Source: JAXGTO01 sp040774885 (GTDB lineage Bacteria > Actinomycetota > Coriobacteriia > Coriobacteriales > Eggerthellaceae). Taken from it: a DNA stretch of 16,223 bases. The translations under genes and the position numbers were made by a program. The stretch lies in assembly GCA_040774885.1 (NCBI GenBank), contig JAXGTO010000038.1:1-16223 (forward strand), in the 5' to 3' direction. The notes beneath the pieces are model-generated. The model was not told the DNA's origin, made no database searches, and saw nothing but the letters and a program-made list of their open reading frames with translations. Shown piece by piece: positions 1 to 6,565 of this stretch (within the stretch, counting starts at the first letter, position 1; each line of letters opens with the position of its first letter).

Positions 1-1521
1 CGGGCGCAAAGTAGTGCACGGGTCGGGGCCATCGGTCTTTTCCACCGCATACTGGACCGAAGCGGCCGCCGCTACTTGGGCAAGATGGGTCACCACGAGC
101 ACCTGATGGGTGCGTGCCAAATCGATCAACACGTCGGCCAGAGCCCGAGCAGCGCTGCCGCCCACTCCTGAATCGACTTCGTCGAATACCAGCGTGTCGA
201 CCACATCGTGTTCTCCCAGCACCACCTTGATGGCCAGCATCACACGGCTGATTTCTCCCCCGCTGGCGATCTTGGCAAGCGGACGCGCCTTCAAGTCGGC
301 GCCGGGTTTGAGCAAGAATTCGACGGCGTCTCCCCCTTGCTCCGTCCATTTATCCCGCGGCTGGGATTCAACCGAGCATTCCAACGCCGCGCCTTTGAGC
401 TCGAGACGATCCATTTGAACGGTGACTTCGCGGGCGAACACCGGCGCCGCCGCATCACGGGCTTCATGGAGCCGCTGGGCACATGCGGCCAGCACGCCTT
501 CGGCTTCTTGCTGGACGGCCAAAGCGCGAGAAAGCTCCTCGTCGAACCCGTCGGCGGCGGCAATGAGCGCAGCCGCCTTGTCGCGCTGCACCATGACTTC
601 GTCCATCGTAGGTCCCCATTTGCGCATGAGCCCTTGCAGAAGCCCCAAACGTTCTTGCAGATGAGACAAAGAGTCAGTCTGCGTATCCATGTCTTCGCCA
701 TAGGCGCGGACATCGCGAGAGACATCTTCGATCACATACGACGCATCACGCAAGCTGCCCGCCAAATCGCCCAACGCCGCATCCACCGATGACATCCCGT
801 CCAAAAGCGAGGCCGCATGGCCCAGCGTGTCAAGGGCGCCGCCTTCTTCGCCCAGAGCGCATCGAGCGGCTTCGACCGCCTGGGCGAGCGCCTCGGCATT
901 CTCCATGCGCGGCACGTCTGCCGCCAAGCGATCGTATTCGCCTTCCTCGGGTGCGGCGCCATCGACTTGGGAAACGAGGAAGCGGGCGCCGTCGAGTTCG
1001 GTCGTGCTCACATCGGCTGCTGCACGCACGGCATCGACGGCTTGCTGCGCCGCCTGCGCATCGCCCCAAGCCGTCGCATAGGAGGCAAGAGCGGATTCTA
1101 CCTGATCTTGGGCCCAATCATCGAGCATATGACGGTGAAACGCGGTCTTCATCAGGCGCTGATGCTCATGCTGACCGCACAGGTCTATGCTGGCCCCAAA
1201 CTCCGCAGCCAATTCGCCCACGTTGGCCATCGCCCCATCGATGCGCACGCGGCTGCGGCCATCTTTGGACACCGTGCGAGCTGCGATATGGCCCTCGACG
1301 TTTGCATCGCGCTCGAAAAACCGGGCCTCGACTTCCAGGCGATCCGTGCCTTCACGTATCAACGATGCATCCGCGCGCTCCCCCATGACCAATTTGAGCG
1401 CTCCGAGCAAAGCGGTTTTACCCGCACCCGTTTCTCCGGTGATGGCAGTCAGGCCGGACCCGGGGCACAGCGAAGCGTCGCGGATGAGGGCGACGTCGGT
1501 CACATGGAGTTCGTCGAGCAT
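1..1521 (-). CDS. recN: DNA repair protein RecN (partial, 3' end outside window)
   Basis: RecN is an SMC-like ATPase that acts early in double-strand break repair, bridging DNA ends and assisting RecA. The frame is open for 507 codons from ATG at 1519-1521 to the window edge. Walker A GETGAGKT is at residues 29-36, the ABC signature ASGGEISRV begins near residue 419, and Walker B LVFDEVDSG has D447 and E448. Between them is a long Ala/Glu/Leu-rich region with coiled-coil character and a QHEHQRLM motif, as in the family. RecN is usually 550-590 aa, so roughly the last 50 residues are missing through the cut, not through a mutation. The start is supported by AAGGAAAGG at 1526-1534. The gene is divergent from dtd, with 133 bp between the starts. 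Confidence 0.96.
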   Translation of the reverse strand, partial: MLDELHVTDVALIRDASLCPGSGLTAITGETGAGKTALLGALKLVMGERADASLIREGTDRLEVEARFFERDANVEGHIAARTVSKDGRSRVRIDGAMANVGELAAEFGASIDLCGQHEHQRLMKTAFHRHMLDDWAQDQVESALASYATAWGDAQAAQQAVDAVRAAADVSTTELDGARFLVSQVDGAAPEEGEYDRLAADVPRMENAEALAQAVEAARCALGEEGGALDTLGHAASLLDGMSSVDAALGDLAGSLRDASYVIEDVSRDVRAYGEDMDTQTDSLSHLQERLGLLQGLMRKWGPTMDEVMVQRDKAAALIAAADGFDEELSRALAVQQEAEGVLAACAQRLHEARDAAAPVFAREVTVQMDRLELKGAALECSVESQPRDKWTEQGGDAVEFLLKPGADLKARPLAKIASGGEISRVMLAIKVVLGEHDVVDTLVFDEVDSGVGGSAARALADVLIDLARTHQVLVVTHLAQVAAAASVQYAVEKTDGPDPCTTLRP

Positions 1522-1606
1522 GGCTGCCTTTCCTTGGGACGGATGCGTGGTTCTTTGAACAAGGGTATCACCCCCAAGGGCCCGCCGCTGCCGAAAAGAA
1601 TGCACC

Positions 1607-1630
1607 TTGACAGGGATTTGCCGATAGAAT
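1607..1630 (+). promoter_or_regulatory. Possible promoter elements for dtd
   Basis: A perfect -35-like TTGACA lies at 1607-1612 and a good -10-like TAGAAT at 1625-1630. The spacer between them is only 12 nt, too short for a standard sigma-70 promoter, so at most one box may be used. TAGAAT is 24 nt before the dtd start, which would give a very short leader containing AAGGGAGG at 1642-1649. Confidence 0.3.
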
Positions 1631-1654
1631 GAAGATGACGAAAGGGAGGCCGTC

Positions 1655-2101
1655 ATGCGAGCACTCATACAACGGGTTTCTTCTGCGCAGGTATCTATTG
1701 ACGAAACACCCACCGCTTCGATCGAACAAGGTCTGCTGGTTTTTTTGGGTGTGGGCCACGACGATGGCGAACCGGAAGCGGAAAAACTTTGGAGCAAGAT
1801 AGCCAAACTGCGCATCTTCGAAGACGAGGCGGGCAAGACCAACAAGTCGCTTTCCGATGTGGATGGGCAAGTGCTGGTGGTATCTCAGTTCACGCTCTAC
1901 GCCGACTGCAAGAAAGGCAATCGCCCCTCGTTCACCGCCGCAGGTGACCCCGATCAGGCCAAACTTCTCTACCGCTACTTCGTCATGCTGGCACGCCGCG
2001 ACGTGCCGCGCGTCGAAACGGGCACTTTCGGCGCCGATATGCAGGTAGACATCGCCAACGATGGACCCTTCACGCTGTGGTTGGACACCGAGACACTCTG
2101 A
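1655..2101 (+). CDS. dtd: D-aminoacyl-tRNA deacylase
   Basis: This homodimeric proofreading enzyme hydrolyses D-aminoacyl-tRNA (and glycyl-tRNA-Ala), recycling tRNA charged with the wrong stereoisomer. The protein is 148 aa, the normal family length. It begins MRALIQRVSSAQV and carries both family signatures: the SQFTLYAD motif at residues 77-84 followed by KKGNRPSF, and the C-terminal NDGPFTLWLDT with the Gly137-cisPro138 pair that enforces D-chirality selection. The start ATG is preceded by AAGGGAGG at 1642-1649. It stands alone on the plus strand, divergent from recN and convergent with the flavin reductase gene 49 bp downstream. In many Firmicutes and Actinobacteria dtd follows relA; here it does not. 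Confidence 0.97.
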   Translation: MRALIQRVSSAQVSIDETPTASIEQGLLVFLGVGHDDGEPEAEKLWSKIAKLRIFEDEAGKTNKSLSDVDGQVLVVSQFTLYADCKKGNRPSFTAAGDPDQAKLLYRYFVMLARRDVPRVETGTFGADMQVDIANDGPFTLWLDTETL

Positions 2102-2107
2102 ACGCCT

Positions 2108-2130
2108 GCCGCAATCGGAATTGCAGCGGC
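2108..2130. terminator. Possible weak terminator between convergent dtd and the flavin reductase gene
   Basis: GCCGCAAT (2108-2115) pairs with ATTGC and GGC (2120-2130), giving an 8-bp stem with a CGGA loop and a 3-nt bulge (2125-2127). It sits in the 49-bp gap between two convergent genes, where a bidirectional terminator is expected. There is no clear T-tract on either side, so this is only a candidate. Confidence 0.3.
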
Positions 2131-2150
2131 TTCAGAGCAAGCGGATGCCT

Positions 2151-2816
2151 TTAGACTTCTATGCGCTCGAACTGGTCTTTGCCAGCCCCGCACACAGGGC
2201 AGGTGAAATCGTCGGGAAGCTCGTCGACGTATTCGATGTACCCGCACACCTTGCAACGCCAAGCGGTCTTGCCGCCGGCACCGGCAGCCGGCGCGTCGGC
2301 CGCGGCTTCATTGGGATCGAAGGCACTTGCCCGAGGAGGCGTCTTCCCGCCGCGTACCTGATGGTAGAACGCATAGGTCATGGGAGGCTCGGCCTCAAGG
2401 GTTTCGGCCTGGTCAACTTCGCCGATGAACAGCAGATGCGTCCCCACATCGACGGTTTCGACGACGTGCACCGAGAAGCGGGCACAGGTGTTCTGGGTGA
2501 CATAGGGCACGCCGAAGGCATCGACGGCGAACTCCGTATCGGCGAACTTGTCGATTTCGGCCGAGCAATGGAACCCGAAGCGCCCAATGAGTTCCATCGA
2601 AGCGGACTCGTCGAGCACGCTGACCGCAAAACGCCCGGTACGGCCGATGGCTTGGGCGGTGAAATTGTCTTTGTTGACGGCGACGCTCACGCGGGCAGGG
2701 TCGCTGGTAACCTGTTGAAAGGTATTGACCACGCAACCGCAAGGCCGATCGGCATCTTGCGTGGAAATGAGGTAGACGCCATAACTCAAAGCGTGAAATG
2801 CCTTGGTATCGATCAT
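2151..2816 (-). CDS. hrb: Flavin reductase-rubredoxin fusion (high-molecular-weight rubredoxin type)
   Basis: Residues 1 to about 155 form an FMN-binding flavin reductase-like domain (YGVYLIST, GCVVNTFQQVTSDP, followed by the FGFHCSAEIDKF region). Residues 180-221 form a complete rubredoxin with iron ligands C188, C191, C206 and C209 (CKVCGY and CPVCGAGKDQFE). An Ala/Pro/Gly-rich linker joins them. The same architecture is called Hrb in Moorella, where it takes electrons from NADH and passes them to a type A flavoprotein reducing NO or O2. No such flavoprotein gene is in this window, so the partner is unknown. The length of 221 aa is normal. The gene is last in the minus-strand run, just past an intrinsic terminator after rpmE. 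Its SD is AAAGGCGG just upstream. The gene symbol is by analogy. Confidence 0.88.
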   Translation of the reverse strand: MIDTKAFHALSYGVYLISTQDADRPCGCVVNTFQQVTSDPARVSVAVNKDNFTAQAIGRTGRFAVSVLDESASMELIGRFGFHCSAEIDKFADTEFAVDAFGVPYVTQNTCARFSVHVVETVDVGTHLLFIGEVDQAETLEAEPPMTYAFYHQVRGGKTPPRASAFDPNEAAADAPAAGAGGKTAWRCKVCGYIEYVDELPDDFTCPVCGAGKDQFERIEV

Positions 2817-2834
2817 GGGTTCCGCCTTTCCGGG

Positions 2835-2871
2835 AAAGAAAAATCCCCGTCGAATGGTATCGACGGGGATT
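2835..2871 (-). terminator. Intrinsic terminator after rpmE
   Basis: A perfect 12-bp inverted repeat, AATCCCCGTCGA (2842-2853) and TCGACGGGGATT (2860-2871), encloses a 6-nt loop. Read on the minus strand the stem is followed at once by a T-rich run (TTTCTTTC), giving a textbook Rho-independent terminator. It lies 25 nt past the rpmE stop and ends about 20 nt before the flavin reductase start, so that gene is either expressed by read-through or from a promoter hidden within this short gap. Confidence 0.85.
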
Positions 2872-2896
2872 ATAGCGCTGCAAAATGGAGACCGGG

Positions 2897-3445
2897 TTAC
2901 TCAGCGGCTTCCTCGGTGGCCTCGGTGGCCTCAGCGGCTTCGGCCACGGTTTCAGCGGCGTCGGCGGCAGCGGCTTCGTCACCCGCAGCATCGGCGGTCT
3001 TGACGGCATCGGCAGCCTCGGACTCGACGACGGCCTCTTCGCTCTCGACGGCTTCGGCGGCAGCCTTGGCAGCGGCGGCTTCGGCGCGCTTGGCGTCTTC
3101 TTCGGCCTTCTTGGCGAACTTGGCGGCATGCTCGGCCTTGGTAGCGGCCTTGGCTTCGCGCTCTTCACGGCGCTTGGCATCGGCGGCTTCGACGGCAGCC
3201 TGGCGCTCGGCCTTCTTGGCGGCTTCGCGTGCAGCCACGGTTTCCTTGGCGGAACCGAACTTATCGGCAAAGCGCTGCACACGTCCACCGGTATCGATGA
3301 ATTTCTGCTGGCCGGTGAAGAACGGGTGGCACTCGTTGCAAATGTCTACACGCAGTTCCGGCTTGGTGGAACGCGTCTTGAACGTATTGCCGCACGTGCA
3401 GGTGACGGTGCAGTCAACGTATTCGGGATGGATATCTTTTTTCAT
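2897..3445 (-). CDS. rpmE: Ribosomal protein bL31 with long Ala/Lys/Glu C-terminal extension
   Basis: Residues 1-64 are a typical zinc-type bL31 of the large subunit: MKKDIHPEY, zinc ligands C16, C18, C36 and C39 (the last two in CNECHPFFTG), and TGGRVQRFADKFG. Standard bL31 ends around residue 70, but this frame continues to 182 aa. Residues about 66-125 are rich in Ala, Lys, Arg and Glu with predicted helical or coiled-coil character; residues about 126-182 are almost all Ala, Glu, Asp, Val and Thr and strongly acidic. The start has AAGGAG at 3454-3459. The gene lies 86 nt after metG and is followed by a strong terminator. The rho-rpmE neighbourhood is common in actinobacteria, here with sppA and metG between. 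The extension is in frame and codon use is like its neighbours. Confidence 0.95.
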   Translation of the reverse strand: MKKDIHPEYVDCTVTCTCGNTFKTRSTKPELRVDICNECHPFFTGQQKFIDTGGRVQRFADKFGSAKETVAAREAAKKAERQAAVEAADAKRREEREAKAATKAEHAAKFAKKAEEDAKRAEAAAAKAAAEAVESEEAVVESEAADAVKTADAAGDEAAAADAAETVAEAAEATEATEEAAE

Positions 3446-3468
3446 GTCTGGTTCTCCTTAAACGATAT

Positions 3469-3489
3469 GCCTTGGTTTCCGACCAAGGC
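3469..3489 (-). promoter_or_regulatory. Hairpin in the rpmE leader
   Basis: A perfect 8-bp inverted repeat, GCCTTGGT (3469-3476) and ACCAAGGC (3482-3489), encloses a 5-nt loop. It ends 23 nt upstream of the rpmE start and about 9 nt before its SD. No T-run follows on the minus strand, so it is not an obvious terminator for metG. Autoregulatory L31 leader RNAs have been described in several bacterial groups, and this could be one; that assignment is inference. Confidence 0.4.
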
Positions 3490-3531
3490 GAAGACAAGCC
3501 GGGCTAGTGTAACACGAAATGGACCGCTCCA

Positions 3532-5559
3532 CTACTTCTTCTTGAACTGGCTGGGATGCGCTTCGAAGAAATCGGTTCGAGGCGGGAGGTCGCGCACGCG
3601 ATGGCGGCTGTCCGTGATCTCAGTGGTGCCGCACAACTCGTCCATGTTTTCGAAGTCGTAGTTCCAACTGAAGAAGTCGTCGAATGAGAAGTTGAGGTAA
3701 TCGCATATCTTCTCGGTGCCATGCGGTACCACGGGATGCATGAGCAACGTGCAGATGCGCAAAAGGTAAAAGCTGTCCACCAGCACCTGGCGGCGCAGGG
3801 AATCGTCGTCCGCCTCTTCGGCGCGCTTTATGCCGTCACTCCAGTACTTGTTGCTCCAACGGATGAACTCGTCCATCAAACTCATGATGGAGTGGAGCTC
3901 GATGACGTGCATGATCTGCTCGTAGCGGTTCATGGCATCGAGGCCGCGCTCCACCGCTTCGGGCGACACCGAACCCAGGGGCATGTATCCGTCGAAGTTG
4001 TTCTTGGCTTCGTACAAGCAGCTGCGCGCCAAGCGGTTGAACACCTTGGTAAGCAGGGCCCCCTCTTTCAAGACAGGGTCGGCCACACGCGGATCGTCGC
4101 GCTTGGCTTGATCGGGGTCGAACGGCTTGGGCTTGAACCCGACGGCCTTCTGGTCGAGCCCCAAAGCCAGCCAGTGGGCGCGCAGTTGCTCGACGGTGTA
4201 GTGTTCCAGCAATTCATCGGCCGTGGGCGGCTTTACCGCGCCCGACGAAGAAGCCTTCTTGTTTCCGAACAGCATGTGGTAGTTGGCCACGAGCTTGGTC
4301 TGGTGCAAATCGGCGCCGAACACATCGGAGTATTCACGGCCCTCTTGCTTGTGGCTTGCTTCCCACAGGGCAGGTTGGGCCACGCCGTAAAAGTAGATGT
4401 TGTCCTGGCCCACGAACTGGTAGACCTGGGCTTCATCGTCGCACCACCAACGGCGCCAACTGTCGCGCGGAAGACCGAGCTTGTCGTTCACCGCCATGGT
4501 GAACGACACCGGTGCCCACAGGCTCTCGGGCCAGCACCACACGGTGAGCCCTTCGACGCCATCGATGACCGGAGCCTTGACCCCCCATTCGATGTTGCCC
4601 GATATGCGGAAGGGCACGAGCGCCTTGCCCGTGCGAAAGCGTATTTCGGCACGATTGAGGATTTCACGCGCCTCGTCGCGCGCCTCGATGTCGGCAAATT
4701 CCAACTCGAAGCTGGCTTTGCCTTTTTCGGCAGGGCGAAACGCATGTTCGGGAAGCTCCGATTTGACTTCGAGATAGCGGTCATGCGCTTCGTTTTTCAC
4801 GAAGATGATGGGCGGTACCAAGAACTCGGAAATGGTGTTGGTGACCACCGGGCGCACATCGTCTTGGGCGCGCAAGTCTTCGACCTGGTCTTCCAAGAAG
4901 CTCCTGAACGACGGAAGGTCAAAATACCAGTTGGCCACAGGACGCATTTCGGGCACCGTGCCCGTGACAGACGATTTGGGAGCGATCAGGTCTTCGGGGG
5001 CGTATTGATGGCCCAAATCGCATTCGTCGGCATAGGCGTGCTCGCTTTTGCACCCTTGCACCGGGCAGCGCCCCACCACTTGACGGCCGTTGAGGAACGT
5101 ATCGGCCTGCGTGTCGTAGAACTGCATGCTCTCGCGTTTCTGCAGGTGCCCGTTTTCATGCAGACGACGAATGAACACATCGCTGATCTGCTGATGGACC
5201 TCTCCGCAATACCCGATTCCACTGCCTTCGAACACCGAGAGGCTGATGTCGTAGGAATCGAGCGTGGCGGCTTGGGCATCGTGGTTTCGCTGCACGTAAT
5301 CGGCGATGGTGCCGTCGAATTCGCCGGCTTCCACCAATTTGCGATAGCCTTCGTCGATGGGCGACCCGAAGCAATCAGTGCCCGAGATGAACCGAACGTT
5401 GTCAGCACCGATGCGATCGCGCAGGAAACGCGCGAAGCAATCGGCTGGGACGAACACGCCGCCCACGTGGCCGAAATGCAGCGGCTTGCTCCCGTAGGGC
5501 ATTCCCGCCGTCACCACAGCGCGCTTGGGCCACCTGACGTTACTGATTTGCGTTGCCAT
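3532..5559 (-). CDS. metG: Methionine--tRNA ligase, variant form
   Basis: A class I aminoacyl-tRNA synthetase of MetRS type, 675 aa from ATG at 5559. The HIGH box is HFGH (28-31) within PLHFGHVGGVFVPAD. A zinc-knuckle-like region has C165, C170, C180 and H184. An insertion of about 90 residues follows VTNTISEFL and precedes SGNIEWGVKAP, the equivalent of the conserved WGVPVP segment. WCWPESLWAP and FVGQDNIYFYG match the catalytic core. The KMSKS loop is degenerate: KASSS at 435-439. No C-terminal EMAP/Trbp111 tRNA-binding domain is present; the protein ends near the anticodon-binding helices. An in-frame TTG at 5568 was rejected because AAGGAG at 5570-5575 is too close to it but correctly placed for the ATG. 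It overlaps the sppA end by 20 nt. It could be the sole MetRS or a second copy. Confidence 0.85.
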   Translation of the reverse strand: MATQISNVRWPKRAVVTAGMPYGSKPLHFGHVGGVFVPADCFARFLRDRIGADNVRFISGTDCFGSPIDEGYRKLVEAGEFDGTIADYVQRNHDAQAATLDSYDISLSVFEGSGIGYCGEVHQQISDVFIRRLHENGHLQKRESMQFYDTQADTFLNGRQVVGRCPVQGCKSEHAYADECDLGHQYAPEDLIAPKSSVTGTVPEMRPVANWYFDLPSFRSFLEDQVEDLRAQDDVRPVVTNTISEFLVPPIIFVKNEAHDRYLEVKSELPEHAFRPAEKGKASFELEFADIEARDEAREILNRAEIRFRTGKALVPFRISGNIEWGVKAPVIDGVEGLTVWCWPESLWAPVSFTMAVNDKLGLPRDSWRRWWCDDEAQVYQFVGQDNIYFYGVAQPALWEASHKQEGREYSDVFGADLHQTKLVANYHMLFGNKKASSSGAVKPPTADELLEHYTVEQLRAHWLALGLDQKAVGFKPKPFDPDQAKRDDPRVADPVLKEGALLTKVFNRLARSCLYEAKNNFDGYMPLGSVSPEAVERGLDAMNRYEQIMHVIELHSIMSLMDEFIRWSNKYWSDGIKRAEEADDDSLRRQVLVDSFYLLRICTLLMHPVVPHGTEKICDYLNFSFDDFFSWNYDFENMDELCGTTEITDSRHRVRDLPPRTDFFEAHPSQFKKK

Positions 5560-6538
5560 TCGATTCAAGCTCCTTCAAAGCCTTCGCCAAGGCCGTAGTA
5601 TCCGTGGATTGAGAAGAACCGGTGAGCGAACCGAGCAAATCGGTGATGCTCGTCGAACCGGGATCTTCCATATGCTGGGTGGAATAATCCGAGCAACCTG
5701 CCAGATCGGCCGCTTTGCTGCAGGCGTCTTCGAGCGTTCCCACTTCATCGGCCAAGCCGTTCTGGGTTGCCGTGGCACCCGTGAACACCAAGCCGGTGGC
5801 CAATGCGGTGACATCGTCGGTGCTCATATCACGCCCCGTTGCGACGTTGTCGATGAAAAACCCGTTGATCTGATTGACCAGATCTTGATAGTAGGCGCGT
5901 TCCTCGTCGGTAAGAGGACGCGTGCCGTAGCTGGAATCCTTGCTGTCGGCGCTGGTGATATTGTCGACGTTGACGCCCAGCATTTCGAGCAATCCCGAAT
6001 AATCGGTGACCGTGAGGTCGGTGCCGATGGCTCCGATTTCAGTGGTGTTGGCAACGAATATCCAATCCGCCTGGCTGGAAACCTCATAAGCCGCAGATGC
6101 ATTGACCGATGCGCTGGAAACCACCACGGGTTTGTCGAAATCACGCACGTATGAAGCCATTTCCTCGCCAGCCGTCGCCGTGCCTCCGCCGGAATTGACG
6201 CGCAGAACCACAGCCTTCACGTTGTCATCGCTGGATGCTTCGTCCAAAAGCGACTTCAAGCCTTCCGGGCTGCAGGCCGTTCCGTTGTATCCGATGGTGC
6301 TGTCGATGTCGATGATAGCCACCGTATTGGGAGAATAGCTCGACGACTTGGACCCGAAAAGAGCCGAAGAACAAGAAGCGCATGCCACGGCGATCACTGC
6401 GATCAGCGCAACGAGGATGATGATGGGGATCCAAACGCCATGGCCCTTGCGCGCGGCGGGCGCCGCATAGGAGCCCGAGGGCCCCGGTGGCGGTGTCGGC
6501 GCGGAAGGGCCGTTGTTTTGCTGTTCGAGAGAAGCCAT
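5540..6538 (-). CDS. sppA: Signal peptide peptidase SppA-like serine protease
   Basis: A membrane-anchored Ser/Lys protease that degrades cleaved signal peptides and other membrane fragments. The protein is 332 aa, the short 36K form. Residues 1-33 are a Pro/Gly/Ala-rich cytoplasmic tail, 35-56 a single transmembrane helix (IPIIILVALIAVIAVA), and the rest is extracytoplasmic. The ClpP-fold signature VVLRVNSGGG is at 110-119. By alignment with the Bacillus enzyme, the nucleophile is S148 in NASAAYE and the general base is K200 in SADSKDSSYG. Both consensus sites are altered (SGGG for SPGG, SAAY for SGGY), but the catalytic pair is present. Ser/Thr richness after residue 285 suggests a flexible tail. 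It starts 27 nt after rho with a weak SD and overlaps metG. Confidence 0.88.
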   Translation of the reverse strand: MASLEQQNNGPSAPTPPPGPSGSYAAPAARKGHGVWIPIIILVALIAVIAVACASCSSALFGSKSSSYSPNTVAIIDIDSTIGYNGTACSPEGLKSLLDEASSDDNVKAVVLRVNSGGGTATAGEEMASYVRDFDKPVVVSSASVNASAAYEVSSQADWIFVANTTEIGAIGTDLTVTDYSGLLEMLGVNVDNITSADSKDSSYGTRPLTDEERAYYQDLVNQINGFFIDNVATGRDMSTDDVTALATGLVFTGATATQNGLADEVGTLEDACSKAADLAGCSDYSTQHMEDPGSTSITDLLGSLTGSSQSTDTTALAKALKELESNGNANQ

Positions 6539-6565
6539 GGTGTGCTCGATTCGTCTTCCGAGAGC

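Noticed and set aside
2061..3461. Plus-strand frame with a Ser/Ala repeat region
   Set aside because: The repeats are the complement of the Ala-rich L31 tail; the frame crosses the terminator and two minus-strand genes.
5560..5568. TTG start for metG nine bases upstream
   Set aside because: AAGGAG at 5570-5575 is almost touching it, while its distance to ATG 5559 is suitable.
3721..5598. Long open frame on the plus strand (about 625 codons) opposite metG
   Set aside because: It is antisense to a clear MetRS, has no recognisable domain, and such mirror frames are common in GC-rich genes with third-position bias.
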